Assembly: GCA_963766175.1 (NCBI GenBank) | Contig: CAVXZE010000023.1 | Span: forward strand, 1-64,000 | From: CAVXZE01 sp963766175 | GTDB lineage: Bacteria > Myxococcota_A > UBA9160 > UBA6930 | Direction of reading: 5' to 3' | DNA: 64,000 nucleotides | Part shown: positions 1 through 8,571 of the stretch, piece after piece | Layout: every line of letters begins with the position of its first letter | How positions within the stretch are numbered: the stretch's first letter is position 1 | Program-made: the position numbers and the translations under genes | The notes under the pieces: model-generated | What the model was told of the DNA's origin: nothing | Database searches by the model: none | Seen by the model: only the letters and a program-made list of their open reading frames with translations

Positions 1-142
1 CCGGCACGCGGCAAGGCTGCGAATCTAGCACACCGACCGACGTAGCAAGCGATGACGCGTGCTTGCGTCTCCAGCACTGTGATGGGCTGTCGAGGCTGGC
101 AAGGCGCTGCCCCGCAGGCGGCCAGTCGGCTCGGGGGCGAGT

Positions 143-1069
143 TCACTCTCGGAAGCACGGGATGATCTCCGCGGCGAACCACTCCGTCCACTCGAGAAGC
201 TGCGCGACGCCGGAGGTGCGGGGCGGGGGAACCTGAACCACAGTGACGCCTGCATCCTCCAGGAGGCCGATCTCCTCGATCAGCTCCTCTCGGCTGCTCC
301 GCAGATGGGTCTCGCCGCGAATCTGGTGGCTGAAATCCGCCACGTTCAGAGAAGACACCGGCATCACCACTTCGAATCGCGCGCTCCGCTGCTCGAAACC
401 CGGCTGCTCCCGGAGGTAGGAGAGACAGGCGGGCAGACCTTCCCGGGTAACGAGCCAGGGCAGCCAGCCGTCTCCCAGCGCTGCCGCCCTTCTCAGTGCA
501 GGCCGCGTGTTGCCCCCGATCAGGATCGGCGGGTGAGGCTTCTGCACCGGCTTGGGCTCGAAGACGACATTCTCGAATTGGACGTAGCGCCCCTGAAACG
601 AGGGATCCGGACTGGTCCAGAGCTCCACCATCGCCCGGAGATACTCGTCGGTCATGGGCCCGCGTTCTTCGAACGGTACCTTCAGCACCTGGAACTCCCG
701 TTCCAGGTGGCCGACGGCGGTGCCCAGGATGAAGCGCCCGGCCGAGAGGAAGTCGAGGGTGGATATCTGCTTGGCGAGCACCACGGGATTGCGGTAGGGC
801 AGCACCAGCACGTAGGTGAGAATCTTGATCCGCTCCGTGGCGCCGGCCAGCACGGCGGCGGCGCTGATCGCCTCGGGAAAGCGGGGACCCATGACGCCGG
901 CCATCTCCCGGGGAATCACCACGTGCTCCGAGAGGGTGAGCCAGTCCCATCCCGCCCGGTCCGCCGTCTTCGCCACCTGCAAGATGTCGCCCGGGCTCGC
1001 CTTGGACTCCCAGGGGCTCACGATCGGCGGATACAGGATGAGGCCTGGCATTCCGAGGGCGAACTTCAT
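143..1069 (-). CDS. LLM-class (luciferase-like) F420-dependent oxidoreductase
   Basis: A 308-residue TIM-barrel flavin/F420 oxidoreductase of the bacterial luciferase superfamily. The N-terminus MKFALGMPGLI leads into an early barrel strand with the segment LTLSEHV (about residues 43-49), then the family motif for the second half of the barrel, SAGRFILGTAVGH (about 110-122), and PHPPILIGGN (about 178-187). Length and motif order match the F420-dependent subgroup rather than true luciferase. It is the last gene of an eight-gene minus-strand operon, 21 bp after the enoyl-CoA hydratase. Role inferred: hydride transfer on a CoA-bound or free pathway intermediate. F420 versus FMN use cannot be settled from sequence alone. 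Confidence 0.88.
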   Translation of the reverse strand: MKFALGMPGLILYPPIVSPWESKASPGDILQVAKTADRAGWDWLTLSEHVVIPREMAGVMGPRFPEAISAAAVLAGATERIKILTYVLVLPYRNPVVLAKQISTLDFLSAGRFILGTAVGHLEREFQVLKVPFEERGPMTDEYLRAMVELWTSPDPSFQGRYVQFENVVFEPKPVQKPHPPILIGGNTRPALRRAAALGDGWLPWLVTREGLPACLSYLREQPGFEQRSARFEVVMPVSSLNVADFSHQIRGETHLRSSREELIEEIGLLEDAGVTVVQVPPPRTSGVAQLLEWTEWFAAEIIPCFRE

Positions 1070-1090
1070 GCTCTCTCCGGCTCGAAGCCG

Positions 1091-1864
1091 TCAGCGTCCC
1101 GTGAAACGCGGCGCTCGTTTCTCTGCAAAGGCCCGCGGACCCTCCTTGGCGTCCTCCGATTCGAAGACGCGAGCGCCCAAAGCTTTCTCCAGGATGAATC
1201 CGGCCTCCTGGCCGAGAGAGCGCACCGCGATCTCCTTGGCGGTGCGCACCGCCAGCGGCCCGTTCTTGCAGATCTTCTCCGCCAGCTCGACCGCCGCGTC
1301 GAGTGTCTCTCCGCGAGGAACCACCCGGTTCACCAGGCCGATCTGGTAGGCGCGCTGGGCGTCGAGGGGCTCCCCGGTGAGGAGCAGCTCCATGGCAACG
1401 GCCCAGGGGATCTGTCTCGGAAGGCGGATGTGGGAGCCACCAGCCGGGATGATTCCCCAGCGCACCTCGCCCAGTCCAAAGCTCGCGTGCTCGGCCGCAA
1501 TCCGGAGATCGGTGCCCAGGAGCATCTCCAGACCTCCTGCGATGCAGAGGCCGTTCACGGCTGCGATGATCGGTTTGAAGACGTCGGAGAACTGTCGTTT
1601 GGTCGGGTCGTCGTAGCCCAGCTGGTCCCCCGACGTGAGGAGGGGAATCGCCTCCTTCAAGTCCATTCCCGCCGAGAACGCCTTGTCTCCCGCGCCCGTC
1701 AGGATGGCGACCCAGAGATCGGGGTCCTGATCGAACTCCACGAAGGCGTCATCCAGGGCCGTCAACATATCGCGGGTGAGGGAGTTCATCGCCTCTGGCC
1801 GGTCGATGGTGATGATGGCGCTGCGATCCCTCTTCTCGAATCGAATGCTGGGGGGTCGTTCCAC
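1091..1864 (-). CDS. Enoyl-CoA hydratase/isomerase (crotonase family)
   Basis: A 257-residue crotonase. The oxyanion-hole segments are visible as DKAFSAGMDL (about 63-72) and NGLCIAGGLEM (about 105-115). Both glutamates used by genuine hydratases appear to be kept: one in GGLEM and one in FGLGEVRWGIIPAGG. This supports hydration of a 2-enoyl-CoA in beta-oxidation. Length is normal for a single-domain hydratase. It lies 37 bp downstream of the DUF35 gene and 21 bp upstream of the LLM oxidoreductase in the same operon, so it probably acts between the acyl-CoA dehydrogenase and Ltp steps. The substrate is unknown. Confidence 0.92.
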   Translation of the reverse strand: MERPPSIRFEKRDRSAIITIDRPEAMNSLTRDMLTALDDAFVEFDQDPDLWVAILTGAGDKAFSAGMDLKEAIPLLTSGDQLGYDDPTKRQFSDVFKPIIAAVNGLCIAGGLEMLLGTDLRIAAEHASFGLGEVRWGIIPAGGSHIRLPRQIPWAVAMELLLTGEPLDAQRAYQIGLVNRVVPRGETLDAAVELAEKICKNGPLAVRTAKEIAVRSLGQEAGFILEKALGARVFESEDAKEGPRAFAEKRAPRFTGR

Positions 1865-1901
1865 GGGTTCAGCTCCCTCCGTGTTCAGGTGATCTCCGGC
1901 C

Positions 1902-2327
1902 TCAGCTCCGCAGCCGGCGGAATTTCGGCAATGTGATCTCGGCGGTGACGTCGTCGAAGACGACCTCGACGGGCATTCCGATCTCCAGCTCTTCCGGCGG
2001 GCAGTCCTCGACCTGACTGAGAAGTCGCACGCCCTCCTCCATCTCGATCACCGCCGGCGCGAGAGGAACATCCGCTTCGAAGGCCGGATGCATCGCCCGG
2101 ACCACGACCGTCCAGGTGAACACGCTGCCGCGGCCGCTCGATCGGCTCCACTCCCACCGCCAGGAGCCGCACTCGGCACACATCTCCCGCGGTACGTGGC
2201 GCCATTCCCCGCAGTCGCTACAGCGCTGGAAACGAAGCTCGCGCTTCTTGCACCACTCGTAGAAATCCTTCGAGAATCCCTGCAGCTCGGGAAGCGGTCT
2301 CGCATATCCCGCATCTTTCTCCGCCAT
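1902..2327 (-). CDS. Zn-ribbon OB-fold protein (DUF35 family), thiolase/Ltp partner
   Basis: A 141-residue DUF35 protein. The N-terminal helical part precedes a rubredoxin-like zinc ribbon, CSDCGEW then CAECGSW (about residues 35-55), followed by an OB-fold with typical VFTWTVV and PLAPAVIEMEEG segments. In known cases (for example Ltp2 with the DUF35 domain of ChsH2 in steroid side-chain breakdown, or archaeal HMG-CoA synthase with its thiolase) DUF35 binds CoA substrates and bridges to a thiolase-fold enzyme. The adjacent upstream gene encodes just such an enzyme, so a stable two-protein complex is likely. The gap to it is 55 bp. Confidence 0.9.
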   Translation of the reverse strand: MAEKDAGYARPLPELQGFSKDFYEWCKKRELRFQRCSDCGEWRHVPREMCAECGSWRWEWSRSSGRGSVFTWTVVVRAMHPAFEADVPLAPAVIEMEEGVRLLSQVEDCPPEELEIGMPVEVVFDDVTAEITLPKFRRLRS

Positions 2328-2382
2328 GGAGTCTCCCGTGCGATCATCCGTCCGAGGCCACCACCTCGCGCCGCTCCACTCA

Positions 2383-3543
2383 CTAACGCCGGAGAACGGC
2401 GATGCTCCCGTCTCCGAAGTCTCCCCACCCGGTGACGACGCCGATCTCGGCGTTCTCGACCTGTCGCTCCCCGGCCTCCCCTCGGAGCTGGCGAACCGCC
2501 TCGACGATGTGGTTCATCCCGAGGACGTGGGCCTCGGAGAGCAGGCCGCCGTGGGTGTTCACGGGCAGCTCCCCTCCCAGCTCGATGCGGCCGCCTTCGA
2601 CGAAGGCTCCCCCTTCACCCCGCTTGCAGAAACCCGTCTCCTCGATCTGCTGGAGCACCTCGAAGGTGAAGCAATCGTAGATCTGGGCGAAGTCGACGTC
2701 CGCGGCGCCGATCCCCGCCCTGGCAAAGGCCTCCGGGGCCGCGATCGTCAATCCCGTCTTGAAGATGTCCTTGCGATTGGTGATCTCGTCCGCCGGATAG
2801 GGCTGCCCGGAGGCCGTCGCCATGATGTAGACGGGCTTCTTGTCCAGGTCTCGAGCTCGCTCCGGCGTCGTCACCAGCGCAGCCGCTGCCCCGTCCGTCT
2901 CCAGACAGCAGTCGAAGAGGCGGTAGGGATCGGCGAGCATCGGCGAGGCGAGGTAGTCGTCGAGGGACAGCGGACGACCGTGCATCACCGCCCGCGGATT
3001 CAGCTGGGCGTGCTTGCGCATCGCCACTGCGATGGCCCCCAGCTGCTCTGGCCGGGTGCCGTACTCGTGCATGTGGCGCCGCGCCATCAGCGAGTACCAC
3101 TGGGGCGGCGCCGTCAGCCCGTGAGGCAGATAGTAGTCCCGGGCGATCTCTCCGCCCGGCATCGACGCGACATCCGACGCCACCGTCTGCCGCGCTCGCG
3201 CGCCGGAGTAACCGTTCCAGCCCGCCGGAATCAGCACGTAGCTGGCGATCCCAGCGATCACCGCGGTGGCCGCCGCCTGCAGCGACGCGACCGGTGCGGC
3301 CCCCCCCATGTGGATGGTCGCCGCGTAGCGCAGGTTCTCGCAGCCCAGGTTGGCAGCGAACGCTTCCGCGCTGCCGAGGTTCGGGAAGGGCATCAAACCG
3401 TCGATCCGCGCGCCATCGAGCCCGGCGTCCTCGATGGCGCGAACCGCCGCCTGAAGCTGAAGACCGAGCGGGCTCATCCCCGAGCCGGGGCGGCGCACGT
3501 AGGCCGTCTCTCCGATCCCGACGATACAGGCCCGATCCTTCAC
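2383..3543 (-). CDS. Thiolase-fold lipid-transfer protein (Ltp-like; possible aldolase)
   Basis: A 386-residue thiolase-superfamily protein of the sterol-carrier/lipid-transfer (SCPx/Ltp) branch. Start MKDRACIVGIGET is the classic beta-strand opening. The C-terminal half has YDCFTFEVLQQIEETGFC, then GELPVNTHGGLLSEAHVLG with the conserved His, and ends in GWGDFGDG, where biosynthetic or degradative thiolases carry a catalytic Cys. The N-terminal nucleophile position (HMGGAAP) also shows no Cys. Loss of both Cys argues against thiolysis and for a retro-aldol or Claisen-independent role like Ltp2, which works with a DUF35 partner. The DUF35 gene is immediately downstream. Ten bp separate it from the amidohydrolase gene. 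Confidence 0.86.
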   Translation of the reverse strand: MKDRACIVGIGETAYVRRPGSGMSPLGLQLQAAVRAIEDAGLDGARIDGLMPFPNLGSAEAFAANLGCENLRYAATIHMGGAAPVASLQAAATAVIAGIASYVLIPAGWNGYSGARARQTVASDVASMPGGEIARDYYLPHGLTAPPQWYSLMARRHMHEYGTRPEQLGAIAVAMRKHAQLNPRAVMHGRPLSLDDYLASPMLADPYRLFDCCLETDGAAAALVTTPERARDLDKKPVYIMATASGQPYPADEITNRKDIFKTGLTIAAPEAFARAGIGAADVDFAQIYDCFTFEVLQQIEETGFCKRGEGGAFVEGGRIELGGELPVNTHGGLLSEAHVLGMNHIVEAVRQLRGEAGERQVENAEIGVVTGWGDFGDGSIAVLRR

Positions 3544-3553
3544 GGCCCCGAGC

Positions 3554-4534
3554 CTACTTGACCCGCCTGGTCGGCTCGATCTTGGCGAGCCGCGCGAGGT
3601 TGAGGCCGAGGATCCCGGCCCGAATCTCCTCCGTGATCTCCGGATAACCCCACTTCTCCTGAAGCTCCTCCGGCATCTGAAGATCGCGGATGTAGTCGAC
3701 GATCCTCTTGGTGTCGTCGAAGGGGAGATCCAGACCCATCACGATCCTCTCGTGACTCACCCACTGGAGGGCCGTGCCAATGGCGTGGTAGCCGCGATAG
3801 GGGGAGCGCTGGTACCAACCGACGATGCCCGAGAGACTCAGGTAGAGATTCTGGTGCTTGCCGGCGAGACCGATCAGCTCCTCGGTGTGGGGCCAGCCCA
3901 TGTGGTAGGCAATCACTTTGAGCTCGGGGAAGTCGAGCAGCACGCGGTCGAGGGTGTCGGGGTGGGTGTGACAGCTCGGCTGCGGCACCACATAGGACAT
4001 GCCGGTGTGCATGGTCAGCGCGATGTCCAGCTCGCAGGCCTTCTCGTAGAAGGGCCACATCCGTCTGTCATCGAGGGGGCCGAGATCCTCGGGCTGATAG
4101 ACCTTGCAGAGCTTGGCGTCACACTCCTTGACCAGGTAGTCGAGCTCCCAGATGGCCTCGTCGACGCCCCGGCGGAGAATCGGCCCCACCATGGCCTCGA
4201 GATACATGCGCCCGGGATAGGGCTCGATCTGCTCCATCATGAAGCCGTTGGTGGAGAGGGCGACGGTCTGCCCGCTGATGTCCATCATTCCTTCGCGCAG
4301 GGCGAAGCAGACATCGACGCCGGCCTCGTCCATGTACTTGATCAGCTCGCTGGCGATCGGATGAGGCCAGGACGCGTCCTCGCTGGTCAGGTCCCGTCCG
4401 GCCCAGGCGCGCATCACGCCGTCTACGCTGGCCCACCAGCGGCTCGTGTTTCGGTAGTAGCGGATCTCCGCCATGGTCTGCGGATTGAGGAAGTGACATT
4501 CGGACAGGGCCACGAAGTGGTCGTTGCTCGCCAC
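3554..4534 (-). CDS. Amidohydrolase-2 family metal-dependent hydrolase/decarboxylase
   Basis: A 326-residue TIM-barrel protein of the amidohydrolase-2 (ACMSD-like) family. Typical barrel segments are IALTMHTGMS (about residue 155-165), HTHPDTL, IAYHMGWPHTEE and a final Asp in VMGLDLPFDD. Family members hydrolyse or decarboxylate ring-derived acids, including ring-cleavage products and 6-carbon alicyclic intermediates. At the N-terminus, the usual HxH metal motif is replaced by a lone His in SECHFLNPQ, so the metal site is non-standard. The gene is 22 bp downstream of the molybdenum-hydroxylase large subunit and 10 bp upstream of Ltp, so it belongs to the same pathway operon. Confidence 0.85.
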   Translation of the reverse strand: MASNDHFVALSECHFLNPQTMAEIRYYRNTSRWWASVDGVMRAWAGRDLTSEDASWPHPIASELIKYMDEAGVDVCFALREGMMDISGQTVALSTNGFMMEQIEPYPGRMYLEAMVGPILRRGVDEAIWELDYLVKECDAKLCKVYQPEDLGPLDDRRMWPFYEKACELDIALTMHTGMSYVVPQPSCHTHPDTLDRVLLDFPELKVIAYHMGWPHTEELIGLAGKHQNLYLSLSGIVGWYQRSPYRGYHAIGTALQWVSHERIVMGLDLPFDDTKRIVDYIRDLQMPEELQEKWGYPEITEEIRAGILGLNLARLAKIEPTRRVK

Positions 4535-4556
4535 GCGAGTTCCTCCTGGTATTGCG

Positions 4557-6983
4557 CTACTCGCCCCGAGATTGCGGCTTTGCCGCTCGCATCAGCTCCC
4601 AGAGACGGTTCGGACTGGCGGGCACCTCGGTCGCGCGCACACCCAGCGGCGCCAGCGCGTCGTTGATGGCGCACATCACGGCCGCCGGTGCCGCGTGAAT
4701 GGCGCCCTCCCCGCATCCCTTGGCGCCCAGCGGTGTGAATGGCGAGGGGGTCACCAGCGCCGCTTTCTCGGTCATCGGCACTTCGTGAATCGTCGGCAGC
4801 AGGTAGTCCATGAAGGTGGAGGTGAGCAGCTGTCCCTCCTCGTCGTAGACGTACTCTTCGAGCAATGCCGCCGCCACGCCCTGGGCCACGCCACCCTGGG
4901 TCATTCCCTCCACCGTCGCCGGGTTGAGCCGGGTGCCGCAATCGTCGGCGATCAGGTACCTGAGAATCTCCACCTTCCCGGTCTCGGCGTCGATCTCCAC
5001 CAGCACCAGGTGACAGGCGTTGGCGGCGGTCAGGTAGCTCTTGGCGCGGCCCTCGTCGTCGGGGGCCGTCCGGCCCGGGGCGGTCCAGACGTAGGTGGCC
5101 TCCGGTCTGGGATCCACGTCGGGCGGGAGGAGATCACTGCGCGCGAGCATGGTTCCCACTACCTGGGCCAGCGGCATCTCCACGCCGGGCATCCCCTTCA
5201 CCCTGAGCATGCCGTCCATGAGCTCCACGTTCTCCGAATCGGCCTGGAAGAGTCCCGCGGCCACCTTGACCAGCTTCTCCTTGATCCGCTCGGAGGCGCC
5301 GAGAATCGCCCCCGTGATGGCGACGCCCAGACGGCTGCCGCCCGGACCGAAGTGGGGCGGAGCCGAGTGGGTGTCCAGGGTGAGGACGTGGACGTCGTTC
5401 ATCTCCAGGCCGAAGTAGTCGGCCACCAGCTGCGCGGCGAGGGTGTACTGTCCCTGTCCCTCGAGGGAGAATCCCACCCGGACCGTCGCCTTGCCCAGGA
5501 TGTCGAAGCTCACCGTGGCGCCCTCGGGCACGCCGATGCCCGGCATGCCCACGATGGCGTAGGCGTTCCAGTCGAAGACCCCGGGCTCGATGGTGCTGGC
5601 TACGCCAATGCCCAGGTGGCGCCCCTGCTCGCGCGCCTCGGCCTGCATCCGGCGCAGCTCCCGGTACTCCGCCATCTCCAGCACCTTGTCGAGCGCCGCC
5701 TCGTACTCCCCGCTGTCGTATTCGTTCCCACTCGGAATCGTGTAGGGGAACTGCTCCGGCTGGATGTAGTTCCTGCGCCTCATCTCCGCCGGGTCGATCT
5801 CCAGCTCCCGCGCGGCGATATCCATCATCTGCTCCAGCACGAAATTGTGCGGCGGCGGACCCATTCCCCGATACGGGCTCGCAGGGAGCTTGTTGGTCGC
5901 GACCAGGGTGAGATCGTACTGAGCGGCCCGGATGGCGTAGGGGCCGGTAAAGGCCGCCAGTGGCTTCGCGGCACTGATCGATCCGAATCCCTCACCGGTG
6001 GCTCCGAGATCGTCCAGCAGCTCGACTTTGAGGCCGGTCACAGTTCCGTCCCGCTGGACAGCGAGCGAGGCCCGGTAGTGGCGATCCCAGGCCTGGCTAC
6101 CCCCGGCCGTCAGATACTCCATCCGGTCCTCGATCCACTTGACGGGCCGACCGCGGGCCTTCCGCGACAGCATCGCGGTAATGACCGTTCCCCTGGTGCC
6201 GCCCTTGCCGCCGAAGCTCCCACCGTGGGGCTGGCTGATGATGCGCACCTTGTTGGTGGGCAGCCCCAGGATCGCAGCGCATGCGAGCCCCATGAAGGAA
6301 GGAGACTGATAGCCCCCGTGACAGGCGACGCTTCCCTCGACGGGATTCCACTCGCTGATGACGCCGAAGGTCTCGATCGGATTCGCTCCCACGCGATTCC
6401 AGCGGAACTGCTCGGTGAAGACCTGGTCCGCGCTACGGAAGACCTCCTCCACCTCTCCCCAGGTGAACACCCGCTGGAGCATCACGTTGTTTCCGCGTTC
6501 CTCGAAGAGCAGAGGGCTCCCCGCTTCCATGGCCTTCCTGGGATCGGCCACCACCTCCAGCGGCTCGTAGTCCACGACGATCTGCTCGAGTGCGTCCTCG
6601 GCGAGGTAGCGGCTGGTGGCGGCGACGGCTGCCACCGGCTCGCCGACGAAGCGCACCTTCTCCGTCGCCAGGCAATGGCTGCCCCAGCCCTCGGGCGAGG
6701 TGGTCGCCGGGAAGCTCCAACGGAGCGCGTCTTCGCCGCTGATCACGGCTGCCACGCCCGGCAGCGCCTCCGCCGCGCTGACGTCGATGGACGCGATGCG
6801 CGCGTGGGCGAACGGACTGCGGAGAATCGCGCAGTGGAGCATGCGGGGCAGGCTCAGGTTGTCGACGAACTGGGTGCGACCGGTGAGAAGCTCCGGATCC
6901 TCGATCCGGTTCACCGATTGGCCCACCCAGCGGGGCGAGCTCGTGGGAAGGTCTTCCAGCCTCTTCGGGATCTCGATGGCCAT
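4557..6983 (-). CDS. Molybdenum hydroxylase large subunit (xanthine dehydrogenase/CoxL family)
   Basis: An 808-residue molybdopterin-binding subunit of the xanthine-oxidase family. The N-terminal a/b-hammerhead domain contains VGQSVNRIEDPELLTG. The molybdopterin loops are GGSFGGKGG (about 250) and CGEGAIHAAPAAV (about 756), the latter holding the catalytic Glu. The active-site loop is PYRGMGPP (about 366), not the AYxCSFR loop of true CO dehydrogenase nor the AYRGAGR of form-II homologues. It is therefore a hydroxylase of an organic substrate, with water as the oxygen source. Small and FAD subunits are encoded just upstream, giving the order FAD, Fe-S, Mo in transcription. Substrate unknown; a ring or aldehyde carbon is plausible. 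Confidence 0.92.
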   Translation of the reverse strand: MAIEIPKRLEDLPTSSPRWVGQSVNRIEDPELLTGRTQFVDNLSLPRMLHCAILRSPFAHARIASIDVSAAEALPGVAAVISGEDALRWSFPATTSPEGWGSHCLATEKVRFVGEPVAAVAATSRYLAEDALEQIVVDYEPLEVVADPRKAMEAGSPLLFEERGNNVMLQRVFTWGEVEEVFRSADQVFTEQFRWNRVGANPIETFGVISEWNPVEGSVACHGGYQSPSFMGLACAAILGLPTNKVRIISQPHGGSFGGKGGTRGTVITAMLSRKARGRPVKWIEDRMEYLTAGGSQAWDRHYRASLAVQRDGTVTGLKVELLDDLGATGEGFGSISAAKPLAAFTGPYAIRAAQYDLTLVATNKLPASPYRGMGPPPHNFVLEQMMDIAARELEIDPAEMRRRNYIQPEQFPYTIPSGNEYDSGEYEAALDKVLEMAEYRELRRMQAEAREQGRHLGIGVASTIEPGVFDWNAYAIVGMPGIGVPEGATVSFDILGKATVRVGFSLEGQGQYTLAAQLVADYFGLEMNDVHVLTLDTHSAPPHFGPGGSRLGVAITGAILGASERIKEKLVKVAAGLFQADSENVELMDGMLRVKGMPGVEMPLAQVVGTMLARSDLLPPDVDPRPEATYVWTAPGRTAPDDEGRAKSYLTAANACHLVLVEIDAETGKVEILRYLIADDCGTRLNPATVEGMTQGGVAQGVAAALLEEYVYDEEGQLLTSTFMDYLLPTIHEVPMTEKAALVTPSPFTPLGAKGCGEGAIHAAPAAVMCAINDALAPLGVRATEVPASPNRLWELMRAAKPQSRGE

Positions 6984-7013
6984 GTCCTCTCTCGCGAGCC
7001 TCCGGGCGGGCTC

Positions 7014-7535
7014 CTATGCCTGGGCCTGCTGCACCGCACCCGTCTCCCTGGCCTTCTGGAGCTTTGCCGCGGCCAGCCGCACGGCGGCCAGGATGGATTG
7101 GTATCCCGTGCAGCGGCAGATCTGGCCGCTCAGCGCATCCATGATTTCGTCTTCACTGGGCTCCGGGCTGTCCTCCAGCAACTCGTAGACCGTCAGCAGG
7201 AAACCCGGCGTGCAGAAACCGCACTGCAGACCGTGTTCTTCGAGGAATGCCTCCTGAATCGGATGGAGTCTGCCGTCGTCGTCCAGCCCTTCGACGGTCA
7301 TCAGCTGGGCGCCGTCGGCTTGAACCGCCAGCATCAGGCAGGCGCGCACCGTCTTCCCATTCAGGAGCACCGTACACGCACCGCATACCCCGTGTTCGCA
7401 GCCGACGTGGGTGCCGACCAGCCCCAGCTCACCGCGCAGGAAGTCCGCCAGCGTCATCCGCGGCTCGACGACTCCCTCGTGAGCTATCCCGTTCACCGTC
7501 AAGCGAACCTGTCGCGCCGTCGCCATCCCGCTCAT
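7014..7535 (-). CDS. Molybdenum hydroxylase [2Fe-2S] small subunit (CoxS-like)
   Basis: A 173-residue iron-sulfur subunit. The N-terminal plant-ferredoxin-type domain carries GCEHGVCGACTV (about 43-54) and a fourth Cys in VRACLML. The C-terminal helical domain holds the second cluster, CGFCTPGF (about 103) and GQICRCTGY (about 138). All eight cluster cysteines are therefore present. It passes electrons from molybdopterin to the FAD subunit. Its start codon overlaps the stop of the FAD subunit gene (ATGA), which suggests translational coupling, and the large-subunit gene starts 30 bp after it ends. Confidence 0.94.
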   Translation of the reverse strand: MSGMATARQVRLTVNGIAHEGVVEPRMTLADFLRGELGLVGTHVGCEHGVCGACTVLLNGKTVRACLMLAVQADGAQLMTVEGLDDDGRLHPIQEAFLEEHGLQCGFCTPGFLLTVYELLEDSPEPSEDEIMDALSGQICRCTGYQSILAAVRLAAAKLQKARETGAVQQAQA

Positions 7536-8407
7536 CCTCCTCCGGCCCGTTCCATCGCCTCGCCGAGGGCGCGCCGCGTCAGTACCTCGGCAAGGTGCCG
7601 ACGAAACTCCGCCGAGGCATGGACGTCGGACAAAGGCTCGTCGAGATCCTGGCTCGCCTTCCGCCCCGCGCCTTCCAGCGCGGGCCGTCCCAGAGCCTCT
7701 CCGACGATCATCTGCTCCGCCCCGCGCGCCCGAACCGGCGTCGGGCCAACACCGAAGAGAACGATCCTCGCTTCCGTGCAGCGGCCTGCGCCGTCCACCG
7801 ACAACGTCACCGCCACACCGGCCATCGCGAAATCACCGTGCCGCCGCGACAGCTCCTGGAAGGCCCATCCGGTCCCGGCGCCCAGTACTGGAAACCGCAC
7901 CTCGGTCAGGACCTCGGCCGGACCCAGAGCCGTGGTCAGATAGCTGACGAAGAAGTCGCACGCGTCGATCGCCCTCTCCCCATCGGGGCCCACCGCGTGC
8001 AGCTCCGCGCCCAGGACCAGGGCAACCGCCGGATATTCCGCGGCGGGATCGGCCTGCGCCATCGAGCCGCCGACGGTGCCGCGGTTGCGAATCTGCGGGT
8101 GAGCGACCAGGCGGGTGGCCGCGTGCAGGAGCGGCTGACGACTCTCGACCAATTCCGAGCGCTCCACCGTTCGCTTGCTCGTCATTGCCCCGATCGCCAG
8201 TGCGCCGTCGGTCTCGCGAATGTACTCGAGCCCTGCGACCCTGGAGAGGTCGATCAGGGCCTCCGGTCGGGCCATCCGCATGTTCAGCAGGGGCATCAAG
8301 CTCTGGCCGCCGGCCAGGATCTTGGCTTCCTCCCCGTGCTCACGGAGAAGCGCGACCGCCTCCTCCACCGTTCTCGGGTCGAAGTACTCAAAGGGTGCCG
8401 GCTTCAT
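7532..8407 (-). CDS. Molybdenum hydroxylase FAD subunit (CoxM-like)
   Basis: A 291-residue FAD-binding subunit, close to the usual CoxM length. The FAD pyrophosphate motifs are AGGQSLMPLLNMR (about 32-44) and RNRGTVGGSMAQADPAAEYP (about 102-121). It lacks the extra iron-sulfur insertion that marks the FAD subunit of 4-hydroxybenzoyl-CoA reductase, so it is closer to CoxM or to aldehyde/ring hydroxylases. As first gene of the eight-gene minus operon it has its promoter in the 164-bp gap shared with the divergent crotonase gene at 8572. Electron acceptor unknown. Confidence 0.93.
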   Translation of the reverse strand: MKPAPFEYFDPRTVEEAVALLREHGEEAKILAGGQSLMPLLNMRMARPEALIDLSRVAGLEYIRETDGALAIGAMTSKRTVERSELVESRQPLLHAATRLVAHPQIRNRGTVGGSMAQADPAAEYPAVALVLGAELHAVGPDGERAIDACDFFVSYLTTALGPAEVLTEVRFPVLGAGTGWAFQELSRRHGDFAMAGVAVTLSVDGAGRCTEARIVLFGVGPTPVRARGAEQMIVGEALGRPALEGAGRKASQDLDEPLSDVHASAEFRRHLAEVLTRRALGEAMERAGGG

Positions 8408-8571
8408 CGAATCGCCTCGCTGGATTCCAGACCCACTGCTGGCCGATGTTTGCGTGTGCCCTGCGCGCGGTCAAGCGCGAACTCCTCCATCTGGAGAATG
8501 GAGGACGCAATCGGCGTCGCCCTGTATCCTTGCCCCATGATTGGAACCCTTTGATCGGGAGGCCGCACAGC

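Noticed and set aside
1..142. Left-edge sequence before the LLM gene end
   Set aside because: No frame shows family likeness, and no hairpin or RNA gene stands out; it is treated as plain intergenic sequence.
305..1936. Long plus-strand open frame opposite the LLM and enoyl-CoA hydratase genes
   Set aside because: Its translation is rich in Arg, Gly and His with no family likeness, while the minus strand gives two complete, motif-bearing enzymes. It is a GC-bias shadow.
4524..7943. Plus-strand open frame of over 1,100 codons opposite the molybdenum hydroxylase genes
   Set aside because: No domain is recognisable; it mirrors the three well-supported minus-strand subunits. High GC makes stop codons rare in the opposite frame.
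4557..8407. Aerobic CO dehydrogenase (coxMSL) annotation
   Set aside because: Subunit order and cofactors fit the family, but the active-site loop lacks the Cys of true CO dehydrogenase, and the operon context is acyl-CoA metabolism.
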